Source: Legionella donaldsonii
GTDB lineage: Bacteria; Pseudomonadota; Gammaproteobacteria; Legionellales; Legionellaceae
Assembly (NCBI RefSeq): GCF_900452385.1
Contig: NZ_UGOA01000001.1
Span: 939,501-1,003,500 of the forward strand
DNA length: 64,000 nt
Direction: 5' to 3'
Part shown: positions 53,438 to 61,011 of the stretch, piece after piece
Numbering within the stretch: position 1 is the stretch's first letter
How the letters are laid out: every line of letters begins with the position of its first letter
Notes under the pieces: model-generated
Seen by the model: only the letters and a program-made list of their open reading frames with translations
Told to the model about the DNA's origin: nothing
Databases searched by the model: none
Translations under genes and position numbers: made by a program

Positions 53438-55510
53438 TTGATCACACCAAAAACGATAGAAAATAGAGCTGCATTACGAACCGCCATTGCAACGGTCGTT
53501 GCCGTCTTGATCGCGTTTATGCTGCATTTAGACAAACCTTATTGGGCAGGGATGACTGTTGTTATCCTTGCCAATTTATATACCGGTAGCATTATTGATA
53601 AAGCGATTCTGCGTATCCTGGGTACTGTCTTTGGTGTCTGGCTTGGTTTCTTTTTGGCTGGTTTTGTAGCGAATAGTTTGTTTCTGTATTTGTTGATGAA
53701 TTTTATGCTGGTTGCAATCGGCGTCTATTACTATAACTTTAGCTCCCATGCTTATGCTTATCTCCTTGGGGCAATCGGGGCTTTTTTAGTCATTGCCCAA
53801 TTAGCAATGGATCCTCAAGAAGCCTTTTTTGTAGCCGTCTGGCGGCCTATTGAGATTGGTTTAGGCGTGCTGGTTTCGGCAGCCGCAGCGTTCTGTCTTT
53901 TCCCAAATAATATCAGTGAGCATGCTTTAAAGGATATCGATGCAATTTTTACGGAACTTGGAAATGTATTGGAAGGGTTAAAAACCAATTTATTAACTGG
54001 TGAGCTGGATTTTACAAAAATTAAAAACAGTAATTTGCAATTGAAAAGAAAACTAAAAAAATCAACCGAAATAATCGATTTTATGCGGCGTGAACTCGGT
54101 GTCAAAAAGGAGAAAATAGACCAGATCAGAGTTTTAATTGATCTTTTTTTAAATTTAAGCCGGACTATTTCTTTTTTTATTTCTTCGTATGAAAGGGAGG
54201 TTGGGCGGGAGTGGGCTGCTGATCTGTATCAGCCTGTCGCCGAGGTATTTACTGCTGTGCAACATGATTTAGACGTATTACGCAAAGCATTCTTTTCTGT
54301 TGCGGAGACCGACCGAACTATACAAATTGATGGCGCGATGGAGGCTTTAAAGCAAACAATCACCTCTGAAACCGATGAATCACTGGTAAAAATAAAACAT
54401 TACTATCAAATCGAACCTTTGTTGCAGCAAATCAATATGGTCATAACCAGTTTAAGTACGATTTTAATCAGTGGACAGAATTTGGAAGTAAAAGAGGAAC
54501 GCTTAATTAGTTTCAAACAGCAATTGCGTCATGATCCCGATATTATCAAGCACAGTATTAAAGCAGGGTTAGCCGCTGTGCTTGCGCTTAGTTTCTGGCT
54601 AGTGAGTAATTGGCCAGGTGGATTGAATGGGATTATCAGTAGTATTGTTATTTCGATCAGAAGAAATCTGTTTGATATGAAAAACATTAGTTTTCATCGC
54701 ATTCTAGGCTGTTTATCTGGCGGAGGGGTGGCTTTATTTCCCCTCGCTTTTTTTTCCATGAATTTATATGACTTAATTCTTGTTTTATTTTTTGCAGTCT
54801 GGGGCTTTAGTTATTTTGCTTTTAAATACACGAAATATGCTTATATTGGTTTACAAGCAAATATTGCTTTAGTTATCTCCCTGGCACAGGCGGGAGGTCC
54901 TCCTACTGACTTGGCTCCACCTCTGGAACGTCTGGGAGGAATTTTTATTGGTATCACTGCCAGTTTCCTGGTAGCCAATATTTTATGGCGCACTGATCTT
55001 CTAAGCATGGCATTTGGACATGTTAGGAAATTATTCCGCTATCTTCGCTATAACATGATTGAATTACTCCATGTAGAAAAGGAAAAAGAAAAACTCTACG
55101 ATCTCGCTAATTTATTTTGGATGTCGCGCGGTTTATTAGAGTCCTTTAATGAGGAACAGCTCAGTCCCAAAAAACAAAAAAAGTTAATAGAGGCGAAAAG
55201 GATGTTTGCCCAATTAGCGCTTATTCAAGCGACAATCAGTCTTATTCATCAAAGCATTGATCAGGAAAAAGCACATAATACCGCTGTTTCATTAGGTATT
55301 AACCTGGCTACTTTGGAACAAATGGTAATGACACTGTACGATACAAAACAACCTGATAAGAGGCAGGTGTTCAAATCACAGATAGAAGCGCTGTTAGCCC
55401 AAATTGAACCGGTTATTTATTCCGTAAAAGCCACCGATATCGATTTGGATAATTGTATTGCCTATATCAACGCATTAACTCAATTGGCTATGTTACGTAT
55501 TGATTTATAG
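53438..55510 (+). CDS. FUSC-family permease (aromatic acid exporter AaeB-like)
   Basis: The 690-residue inner-membrane protein begins at TTG (after GGTAAGGAC). It has two blocks of hydrophobic helices, about residues 20-155 (with LHLDKPYWAGMTVVILAN at about 29) and about 375-520, joined by a large soluble region, which is the FUSC/AaeB layout. With the adjacent HlyD-family protein it should form a proton-driven exporter of small organic anions. No outer-membrane partner gene is adjacent. Confidence 0.9.
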   Translation: MITPKTIENRAALRTAIATVVAVLIAFMLHLDKPYWAGMTVVILANLYTGSIIDKAILRILGTVFGVWLGFFLAGFVANSLFLYLLMNFMLVAIGVYYYNFSSHAYAYLLGAIGAFLVIAQLAMDPQEAFFVAVWRPIEIGLGVLVSAAAAFCLFPNNISEHALKDIDAIFTELGNVLEGLKTNLLTGELDFTKIKNSNLQLKRKLKKSTEIIDFMRRELGVKKEKIDQIRVLIDLFLNLSRTISFFISSYEREVGREWAADLYQPVAEVFTAVQHDLDVLRKAFFSVAETDRTIQIDGAMEALKQTITSETDESLVKIKHYYQIEPLLQQINMVITSLSTILISGQNLEVKEERLISFKQQLRHDPDIIKHSIKAGLAAVLALSFWLVSNWPGGLNGIISSIVISIRRNLFDMKNISFHRILGCLSGGGVALFPLAFFSMNLYDLILVLFFAVWGFSYFAFKYTKYAYIGLQANIALVISLAQAGGPPTDLAPPLERLGGIFIGITASFLVANILWRTDLLSMAFGHVRKLFRYLRYNMIELLHVEKEKEKLYDLANLFWMSRGLLESFNEEQLSPKKQKKLIEAKRMFAQLALIQATISLIHQSIDQEKAHNTAVSLGINLATLEQMVMTLYDTKQPDKRQVFKSQIEALLAQIEPVIYSVKATDIDLDNCIAYINALTQLAMLRIDL

Positions 55511-55538
55511 GGAATGCCAATAAATCTATCCTTGGTAA

Positions 55539-55555
55539 GGACCGCAGCGCGGTCC
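55539..55555. repeat. Short GC-rich palindrome
   Basis: GGACCGC and GCGGTCC form a 7-bp perfect stem around AGC, between the convergent FUSC and beta-lactamase-like genes. It may act as terminator or REP-like repeat. Confidence 0.45.
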
Positions 55556-55599
55556 AAAGGGAGTTAGCATTCGCTAAAAGTATCGGAAATAAGAGAAGA

Positions 55600-56529
55600 T
55601 TAACTGACTAACTTATTTCGGATGCATTGATCGTTATGGGCAAATCCATCGATGACTAACCGGGTGACTGAGGAGACAATATCGTCTCGTTGGATGGCTT
55701 CTTTATTATTGTTTGTATAATAGACAGCGATAACAATGGGAGCGCACTGAGGAGGCCAAATAACACCAAGGTCATTGGTTGTTCCATAATACGTGCCGGT
55801 TCCTGTTTTATCTCCAACAATCCAGCCCTTCGGTACGCCTGCTCTTATACGTTTATCACCCGTGGTGTTGCTTTTTAACCAGGATAATAAAAGCTCATGC
55901 TGGGGCTTGGCTAAAACGTTAGTTAAAGCTAATTGCTGTAAACTTTGTGCCATTGCTTTGGGTGTAGAGCTGTCATAGACATTATTCGGCCCTCCAGACA
56001 GCGCTTCTTCTGGCCATCCATTGTCCTGCCGGAATGTCTCGTTATGGATAGAGCGGGCAAAATCGTTAATTTTTTCCAGCCCCCCCAGTTTTTTTACCAG
56101 CAGGTTCATCGCAGTATTATCACTATAGCTAATGGATGCCGCGCATAATTCAGCGACAGTCATTCCTGTATTGAGATGTTTTTCGGCAATCGGCGCCCAA
56201 TTGGTTAAATCTTTTTTTGTATAGGTCATTTTTTGTGACAACAGAGTCGGGTCACTCATACTTTTTTTAAGGATAGCGGCAACCCCCATTACCTTGGAAG
56301 TGCACCCCATAGGAAATCGCTGATTAGCACGATAATGTATTTGTTGGCCATTCGCTGTGTTAATCGCATAAATTCCTATTTTTCCGCCTGAAGAGGCTTC
56401 CAGTTTGGCCAGTTTTTCTTGAATTAAAGGGGGAGTTATCTCTTCTGCTGCATTGGAGGGCATTGCCGTAAAAAATAAACTACCGGCAATAAGCCATGAG
56501 AATAAATAATTAGCTGAAAGGGGCTTCAT
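55600..56529 (-). CDS. Class A beta-lactamase homologue with Cys at the catalytic Ser70 position
   Basis: The 309-residue protein has a signal peptide (to about SNA, residue 27) and the class A fold. The motifs are: FPMGCTSKVM (residues 72-81) where FPMxSTxK is expected, so Cys76 replaces the nucleophilic Ser70 while Lys79 (Lys73) is kept; SDN at 136-138 (Ser130); KTG at 241-243. The omega loop is GWPEEALSGGPNNVYD (171-186); the usual EPELN is not present, and Glu166 aligns only with a one-residue shift to Glu174. An upstream ATG (56664) adds a poor N-terminus and is rejected. Hydrolysis of beta-lactams is therefore uncertain. Confidence 0.88.
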   Translation of the reverse strand: MKPLSANYLFSWLIAGSLFFTAMPSNAAEEITPPLIQEKLAKLEASSGGKIGIYAINTANGQQIHYRANQRFPMGCTSKVMGVAAILKKSMSDPTLLSQKMTYTKKDLTNWAPIAEKHLNTGMTVAELCAASISYSDNTAMNLLVKKLGGLEKINDFARSIHNETFRQDNGWPEEALSGGPNNVYDSSTPKAMAQSLQQLALTNVLAKPQHELLLSWLKSNTTGDKRIRAGVPKGWIVGDKTGTGTYYGTTNDLGVIWPPQCAPIVIAVYYTNNNKEAIQRDDIVSSVTRLVIDGFAHNDQCIRNKLVS

Positions 56530-56836
56530 AGTAGTGGTTCTCTTAAAAAAATAAATGGCTGAATGATGAGCTGTTTGTTTTAGGGCGTTATACAGCGAGC
56601 TTTGTATTGTTTGCTCATCTTGCGCGCCATTATAGCAAGTAAGTAAAACCCATGGATAGTGCATTAGCGTTGGGTTTACCGATTAGGTGTCCATCCTCTG
56701 TTGCAGGTAAAACCAGTATCAAGTACTGCCAAAGCAACAAACGGTTAATCAATCGAAAAGAAGCACTTTGGATTGGAGAATATTAATCAAGGAACCAGGA
56801 TAAATAAAACCCTGGTTACGCTATGCTTTGTCAAGA
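56530..56836. other. Intergenic region upstream of the beta-lactamase homologue
   Basis: The 307 bases include the presumed promoter of the beta-lactamase homologue. Within them AACCAGG (56793-56799) and CCTGGTT (56811-56817) could pair as a weak terminator for the upstream minus-strand gene. No further gene is seen. Confidence 0.35.
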
Positions 56837-58333
56837 CTAGGCGGGTTTGTGATTTGGCGAAACAGCTATTTTTGCCCGTAACCCAGGGTCCTGATTGAGC
56901 TCATTGAGATAATGATTTAATTTAAAAATCCACTCAATCGCCATGACCGGCGTTTCGAAAAATCGGGAATCAAAAAAGTGCTTGGAATAATCAGGTAATT
57001 TCTTAATAGCTTTACGGGTTGTTTCTGAAAGCCCTGCCATAACACACTCTTTAACAGCGCGTGCGCAATTTTGACCGAATAAGTCATACTTATAGTTCGG
57101 ATCATGTAAGAGTCGTTCCATCTTTTTTAAGATAGCGATTTCATCAAGAAAATAAGGTTGGCCACATTCGCTGGTGGGAAGCGACACTTTATGATCCGGA
57201 CTTAAGCCTTCAGTCACCTCACTATTTTCGAGTTCAAGCTCAATTTGCTCTTTTTCCTGTTTTAGGTCGTGCAGCTCTTTTTTTATGTTTTCATACTGCC
57301 TTAGCAGTTCATTGATTTGATGCTCTTCTTTTTCAAGATCACGAAGCTTGTTCATTGTGTCAGTGATTTGAGTCTGTAAGGCCAATAACGCTTGTGCATC
57401 TTCGTTTTCAGGGTAGCGTTGAAAATAAAGCCTGAGATGACGTCTAACCTTATTACTATCGGGTTCATCGTCATAAAGCGTATTGATTTTATTAAACTCA
57501 GAAGTTAATGTACGATACTCTTCAATATAGGCATAAATTTTCGGCATATCGGCGTTTAGCAATAAATTATGGAATTCCACTTTTAATTGCTTAAGTTCTT
57601 TCTCCAAGGCTTGTTTTTCTTGGGCTGCAGCAAGACCGTCGTCTGGTTTTTTTACTCCTGGCTTCGATAAGAGATTAACCACATTGGGGGTAGTTTGTGG
57701 CAGTAATTTTCTTCTCGCTTCTAATTTTTTTTCCATAGCAGTTTGTGGAGCCCGCCCTTTTTTTTCGAGTTCCGCTCGCATTTCCTGTTTTTGTTTTTCA
57801 AGTTCAGCGATCCTGTTATCCACCGCTTGCATTTTTTGTGATAGTTCTGAAGGTTCAAATTCACTGCCTCGGTGATGTTCAATAATGCGTTTTGAACTTG
57901 GCGACTCATCCGTAGAATCAGACCATTCCCCTCGCATATCCATTTGTACCTTCTCACTAAAAAGGGACTTAACCTTTCCACCTACTCTGAAGAAACTCTG
58001 AATAGCGCGTAACTTCGTAATACCTTCATCGCCGGGCCATAGACTTAAGAAAGCGCTGAGACCTTTTAGTTTTTTTCCTCGCTTATAAAACCCAAGCCCA
58101 TTGGGATCACCAGTTTTGACTGCTTCATAAATGGGCATAGCCTGTTGGAATTTAAGTTGCTTAAATTTTTTATCAATTTCACTTAAGTTGTGCTTATTTT
58201 CATAAAGCGTCACTGCCAGGCTCATATGCCCCACATTGCCGCCCTGAACCACTGCTTTCGCAATGCCTTTTAATGATCCGTGTAGGTCTTGTTTGTTTTT
58301 ATTTCGTGGATTCCAAACGTAAAGCTCAAGCAT
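56837..58333 (-). CDS. Coiled-coil protein with split GH...NC motifs (possible permuted papain-fold protein)
   Basis: I do not recognise the family of this 498-residue protein. The N-terminus (MLELYVWNPRNKNKQDLHG) leads to GNVGHMSLAVTL with His36. A long charged region with strong coiled-coil periodicity (about 160-375) follows, and then YDLFGQNCARAVKECV with Cys423. A His-first, NC-later order with these flanking residues is the pattern of permuted NlpC/P60-like (LRAT-type) folds, so residues 1-60 and 380-470 could form one domain interrupted by the coiled coil. There is no signal peptide. The call as an enzyme is inference. Confidence 0.7.
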   Translation of the reverse strand: MLELYVWNPRNKNKQDLHGSLKGIAKAVVQGGNVGHMSLAVTLYENKHNLSEIDKKFKQLKFQQAMPIYEAVKTGDPNGLGFYKRGKKLKGLSAFLSLWPGDEGITKLRAIQSFFRVGGKVKSLFSEKVQMDMRGEWSDSTDESPSSKRIIEHHRGSEFEPSELSQKMQAVDNRIAELEKQKQEMRAELEKKGRAPQTAMEKKLEARRKLLPQTTPNVVNLLSKPGVKKPDDGLAAAQEKQALEKELKQLKVEFHNLLLNADMPKIYAYIEEYRTLTSEFNKINTLYDDEPDSNKVRRHLRLYFQRYPENEDAQALLALQTQITDTMNKLRDLEKEEHQINELLRQYENIKKELHDLKQEKEQIELELENSEVTEGLSPDHKVSLPTSECGQPYFLDEIAILKKMERLLHDPNYKYDLFGQNCARAVKECVMAGLSETTRKAIKKLPDYSKHFFDSRFFETPVMAIEWIFKLNHYLNELNQDPGLRAKIAVSPNHKPA

Positions 58334-58572
58334 TTTTTACCAAGTACAAAGTTAACTCTTATTAATTATAGGGGGGGATTATTAACAGACGCTTAAATTG
58401 ATCGATGTGGTGAAAAAATAGTCGTAATGGCAGACTAAAGTGATGTGGTCGGACCCTTTTGACTCGACATGCTTCACGAGGATCCAGTGGTGCTGTTAGG
58501 TCGAAACGCCTCTGACGGCTCCCTGGTTTTTGGGATATTTAAGGTTAAAACAGAGTATTTTATTTGAAAGCG

Positions 58573-59790
58573 TTATTTGTCTTTGACCGTGTTATGACAA
58601 ATGTTTTTATTGGGTATAAACGTCACATAAGGATCTTTATCAGTTAAATGAAATTGCATCACATACTGGTTCATAAAGGAGGAACCTAAAATCATTGCCG
58701 GAAAATATTTCATCCGTTCTCTTTGTTTCGCATTACGCCAGGCAGTTGGATGGGGTGGTAATGAACGGATAAAAACCAGTCGCGCTGAATCGTTACCACA
58801 ACCAGCCTTATTGACATAAATATCAGGTTCCAAATCTAATAAATAATAAGAAGAAGGATCATCCTTCTTCTGAAAACCGATTTTGATTTTAGGCAGTGAC
58901 TTGAAGTCGAGATCTGCTAAGGGTACACAGTAGTTGTTCTTCCAAAAAGGCTCTCCTAGAGCCTGATTTTTTTTGCCAGCATGCTCATAGATATAGTTTA
59001 AAATTTGGCTATGGAGATTTTCATTAAGAATAACATAACCTCCTGTACCAGTATCCAGTACCGCAGCAACAAAAGGAAGCACTGGTTTAGCTATCTGATT
59101 GCCTTTGTCATCAAAAAATCCGGAACTTTGTATTTCATAATAATTTTTATGGGTCATAGGGCTTTCATAGTTTTGATGATCGGTGACATTCTTAATGTAT
59201 TCAGGGCCTATCTCTATATAGCTATCTGCACCAACTCCACACAATACAAAAGTAATGACTCGATGCAGATTATGGTACTTGTGAACATTTTTAACAAAAG
59301 TTTGGGCATTAGGAATGATTGAAATATTCTCTTTCAGTAGTCCAAGAATATTCGATGGTTGTGTACTTTCCTCAATCACAAATATTTGCATTTCAGGAAT
59401 AATAGGATTTTTATGCTTGTACCCCTGAATTTGTGCGTAATATTCAATAACATGGTCAGTGGCCGATCCATATTTCAATACATATTTTGAGCTAGTGGAT
59501 GAAGGTTTGAGTGCTTTAATTTCAACAAAACCTTTAGTCAATGGATTATCACAATGTGAACAAATTCTTTTTTCAGGAATTACGACTAAAGTCGAGCTTC
59601 CAGTATCAACGATTGCTTCAATGGGATGGGGCGGATTTCCTATTAGCACAGGCATGGTATAAATCCCATGCTCAACTTTATAACTAAGCGGAAATTTATA
59701 ACTTTCTTGCTGTTCATTTTGAGCAAAGATGAGCGAGGACAGGGCAATTGTTGTAATGAAACTTATAATTCTAATTACTGTCAGCTTCAT
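58573..59790 (-). CDS. Secreted pepsin-family (A1) aspartic protease-like protein
   Basis: The 405-residue protein has a Sec signal peptide (to about IFA, residue 23) and both lobes of a pepsin: Asp62 in IVDTGSSTLVV and Asp246 in VLDTGTGGYVIL. The flap-like KYGSA (Tyr107) and the C-terminal ILGSSFMNQYVMQFHL segment (367-382) are at the correct positions. It would hydrolyse peptides at acid pH if active, and should leave the cytosol. The usual DTGTS is DTGTG here. A1 proteases are mostly eukaryotic, so transfer is possible. The start at 59790 follows AGGG; the frame is open from 59817. No pro-region is obvious. Confidence 0.88.
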   Translation of the reverse strand: MKLTVIRIISFITTIALSSLIFAQNEQQESYKFPLSYKVEHGIYTMPVLIGNPPHPIEAIVDTGSSTLVVIPEKRICSHCDNPLTKGFVEIKALKPSSTSSKYVLKYGSATDHVIEYYAQIQGYKHKNPIIPEMQIFVIEESTQPSNILGLLKENISIIPNAQTFVKNVHKYHNLHRVITFVLCGVGADSYIEIGPEYIKNVTDHQNYESPMTHKNYYEIQSSGFFDDKGNQIAKPVLPFVAAVLDTGTGGYVILNENLHSQILNYIYEHAGKKNQALGEPFWKNNYCVPLADLDFKSLPKIKIGFQKKDDPSSYYLLDLEPDIYVNKAGCGNDSARLVFIRSLPPHPTAWRNAKQRERMKYFPAMILGSSFMNQYVMQFHLTDKDPYVTFIPNKNICHNTVKDK

Positions 59791-59984
59791 ACCCTGTATC
59801 CCTAGTTCTTTGCTCATCGATGCAATGATATCTGCGTTAATTGTTTAATGGTTTGTTGACAATTTTGGTACATTGGCGCAGCAACATCTCAGTATTTAGT
59901 CTGAATGATGACGCTTCCCTTGGGGGTGCTCAAATCAATGTTGTATCACTCAAACTAGCCAATTGTAAACCTTGGTTTCAAATA

Positions 59985-60023
59985 AAAACCTGTAATCTGA
60001 AGCGCTAATAGATTACAGGTTTT
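59985..60023 (-). terminator. Intrinsic terminator of the small secreted protein gene
   Basis: AAAACCTGTAATCT and AGATTACAGGTTTT form a 14-bp perfect stem with an 11-base loop. On the minus strand it is followed by a T-rich tract. It lies 38 bases past the stop codon at 60061. Confidence 0.8.
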
Positions 60024-60060
60024 AAACGTTATCCTATTTCACAACCATTAACAGCGTCTA

Positions 60061-60297
60061 TTAGAAATTAATGCCATATCCATATAACTCGACTTTCTCG
60101 CCTTGCTTCAATTGTTTTACTTTGTCGACATCATCTTTATGAACAAACACCTTAATATTTTGACCATCTGCGGTTTTTAATGATACACCCACTAACTGAT
60201 CTTGACAGTCATTGGAGGTCTTGGTGGCATCAGCAAAAGTAAAAGGAGAAAATGCTACTCCTAGTACTAATAGAAGTGGTAAAAATAAGCGTTTCAT
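60061..60297 (-). CDS. Small secreted protein
   Basis: This 78-residue protein has a Sec signal peptide (MKRLFLPLLLVLGVAFSPFTFA, cleavage after FA-DA), leaving about 55 residues with one Cys and a compact beta-rich pattern (GVSLKTADGQNIKVFVHKDDV). I do not recognise the family. AAGGAG precedes the ATG, and a strong terminator follows. It lies between the protease gene and a decayed integrase. Confidence 0.75.
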   Translation of the reverse strand: MKRLFLPLLLVLGVAFSPFTFADATKTSNDCQDQLVGVSLKTADGQNIKVFVHKDDVDKVKQLKQGEKVELYGYGINF

Positions 60298-61011
60298 TTT
60301 AGGGAACTCCTTTAAATAGATCAGTTAGAGTATAGACCATCTATCAACATCTAATGCTGGCCGGGCCTTTCTTTGCAAAGAGCATAGCCGTCCTATTAAA
60401 GTGCTTACAGGCTAGGGTTACATGCTATGTTCTCGATTTAGCGCCGAATTTGGGAGGGGTTCAAAATTTGAAATGACGCGCAGTTATTGTAATTAATTGA
60501 TTTTAATGTTTTTTAAAAGCAGGGTCGAACGGCAGGCAAAGCAGATTTTCATAGCCATTGTCCCATTTATTCGATCAAATAAATAAAATCAATAGCGCAA
60601 TTTTTTTGATAAAAAATAGTTACCAGAAAGGCCAACTTATTTTTCTACCCTATCTTGTATAAGCTCACAATTCAGTACCTTTCGCAGATATAACAGCCTC
60701 CTCTCGGGAAGAGGTGTATAGCCAATTAAAATGCCAAAAAGCAAACAATCGCGGATGCTGCCTAGCGCCAAATCTGAGTTTTTATGTGCGATCGGGAAAG
60801 CCGGTTAACGGAGCCTGTGGGCATTCTTTGAAGCGTATTCTTCGAGTCTTAGTGCGAGCGGAAGGGATGGGGTTTGAGGATAGGCAAGATTTACTTGGTT
60901 ATTTACTTAAAATATAATAAATTGATTTTATTATAAAATTTATCGAAATAACCATTGCCCATGTCGATGAGCCATAACAGGCTAACTAGACTATTTAGGA
61001 TGTAGCAGATT
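60298..61011. other. Long non-coding region with an integrase remnant
   Basis: The 714 bases are the longest gap in the window. Apart from the pseudogene at 60714-60917, no gene is seen. A short hairpin (CCTCTCGGGAAGAGG) lies near 60698. No repeat flanking the remnant could be identified by eye as an attachment site. Confidence 0.5.
60714..60917 (+). pseudogene. Remnant of a tyrosine-recombinase (integrase) C-terminus
   Basis: The frame, which opens with GTG, contains CGHSLKRILRVLVRAEGMGF (residues 35-54), followed by EDRQDLLG. This corresponds at fixed spacing to the H-D-L-R/K-H-T...R-A-A-G-x-x-F-E-D-R-Q-D-L-L-G-H segment of phage-type integrases. The conserved HxxR box is altered and the sequence ends just after DLLG, before the catalytic Tyr. 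The upstream N-terminal part is missing. It is a decayed fragment, probably of an integrated element. Confidence 0.55.

Noticed and set aside
58440-58560. GC-richer stretch between the split-motif gene and the protease gene, considered as a small RNA
   Set aside because: I could not find a convincing promoter, stable hairpin with T run, or reading frame.
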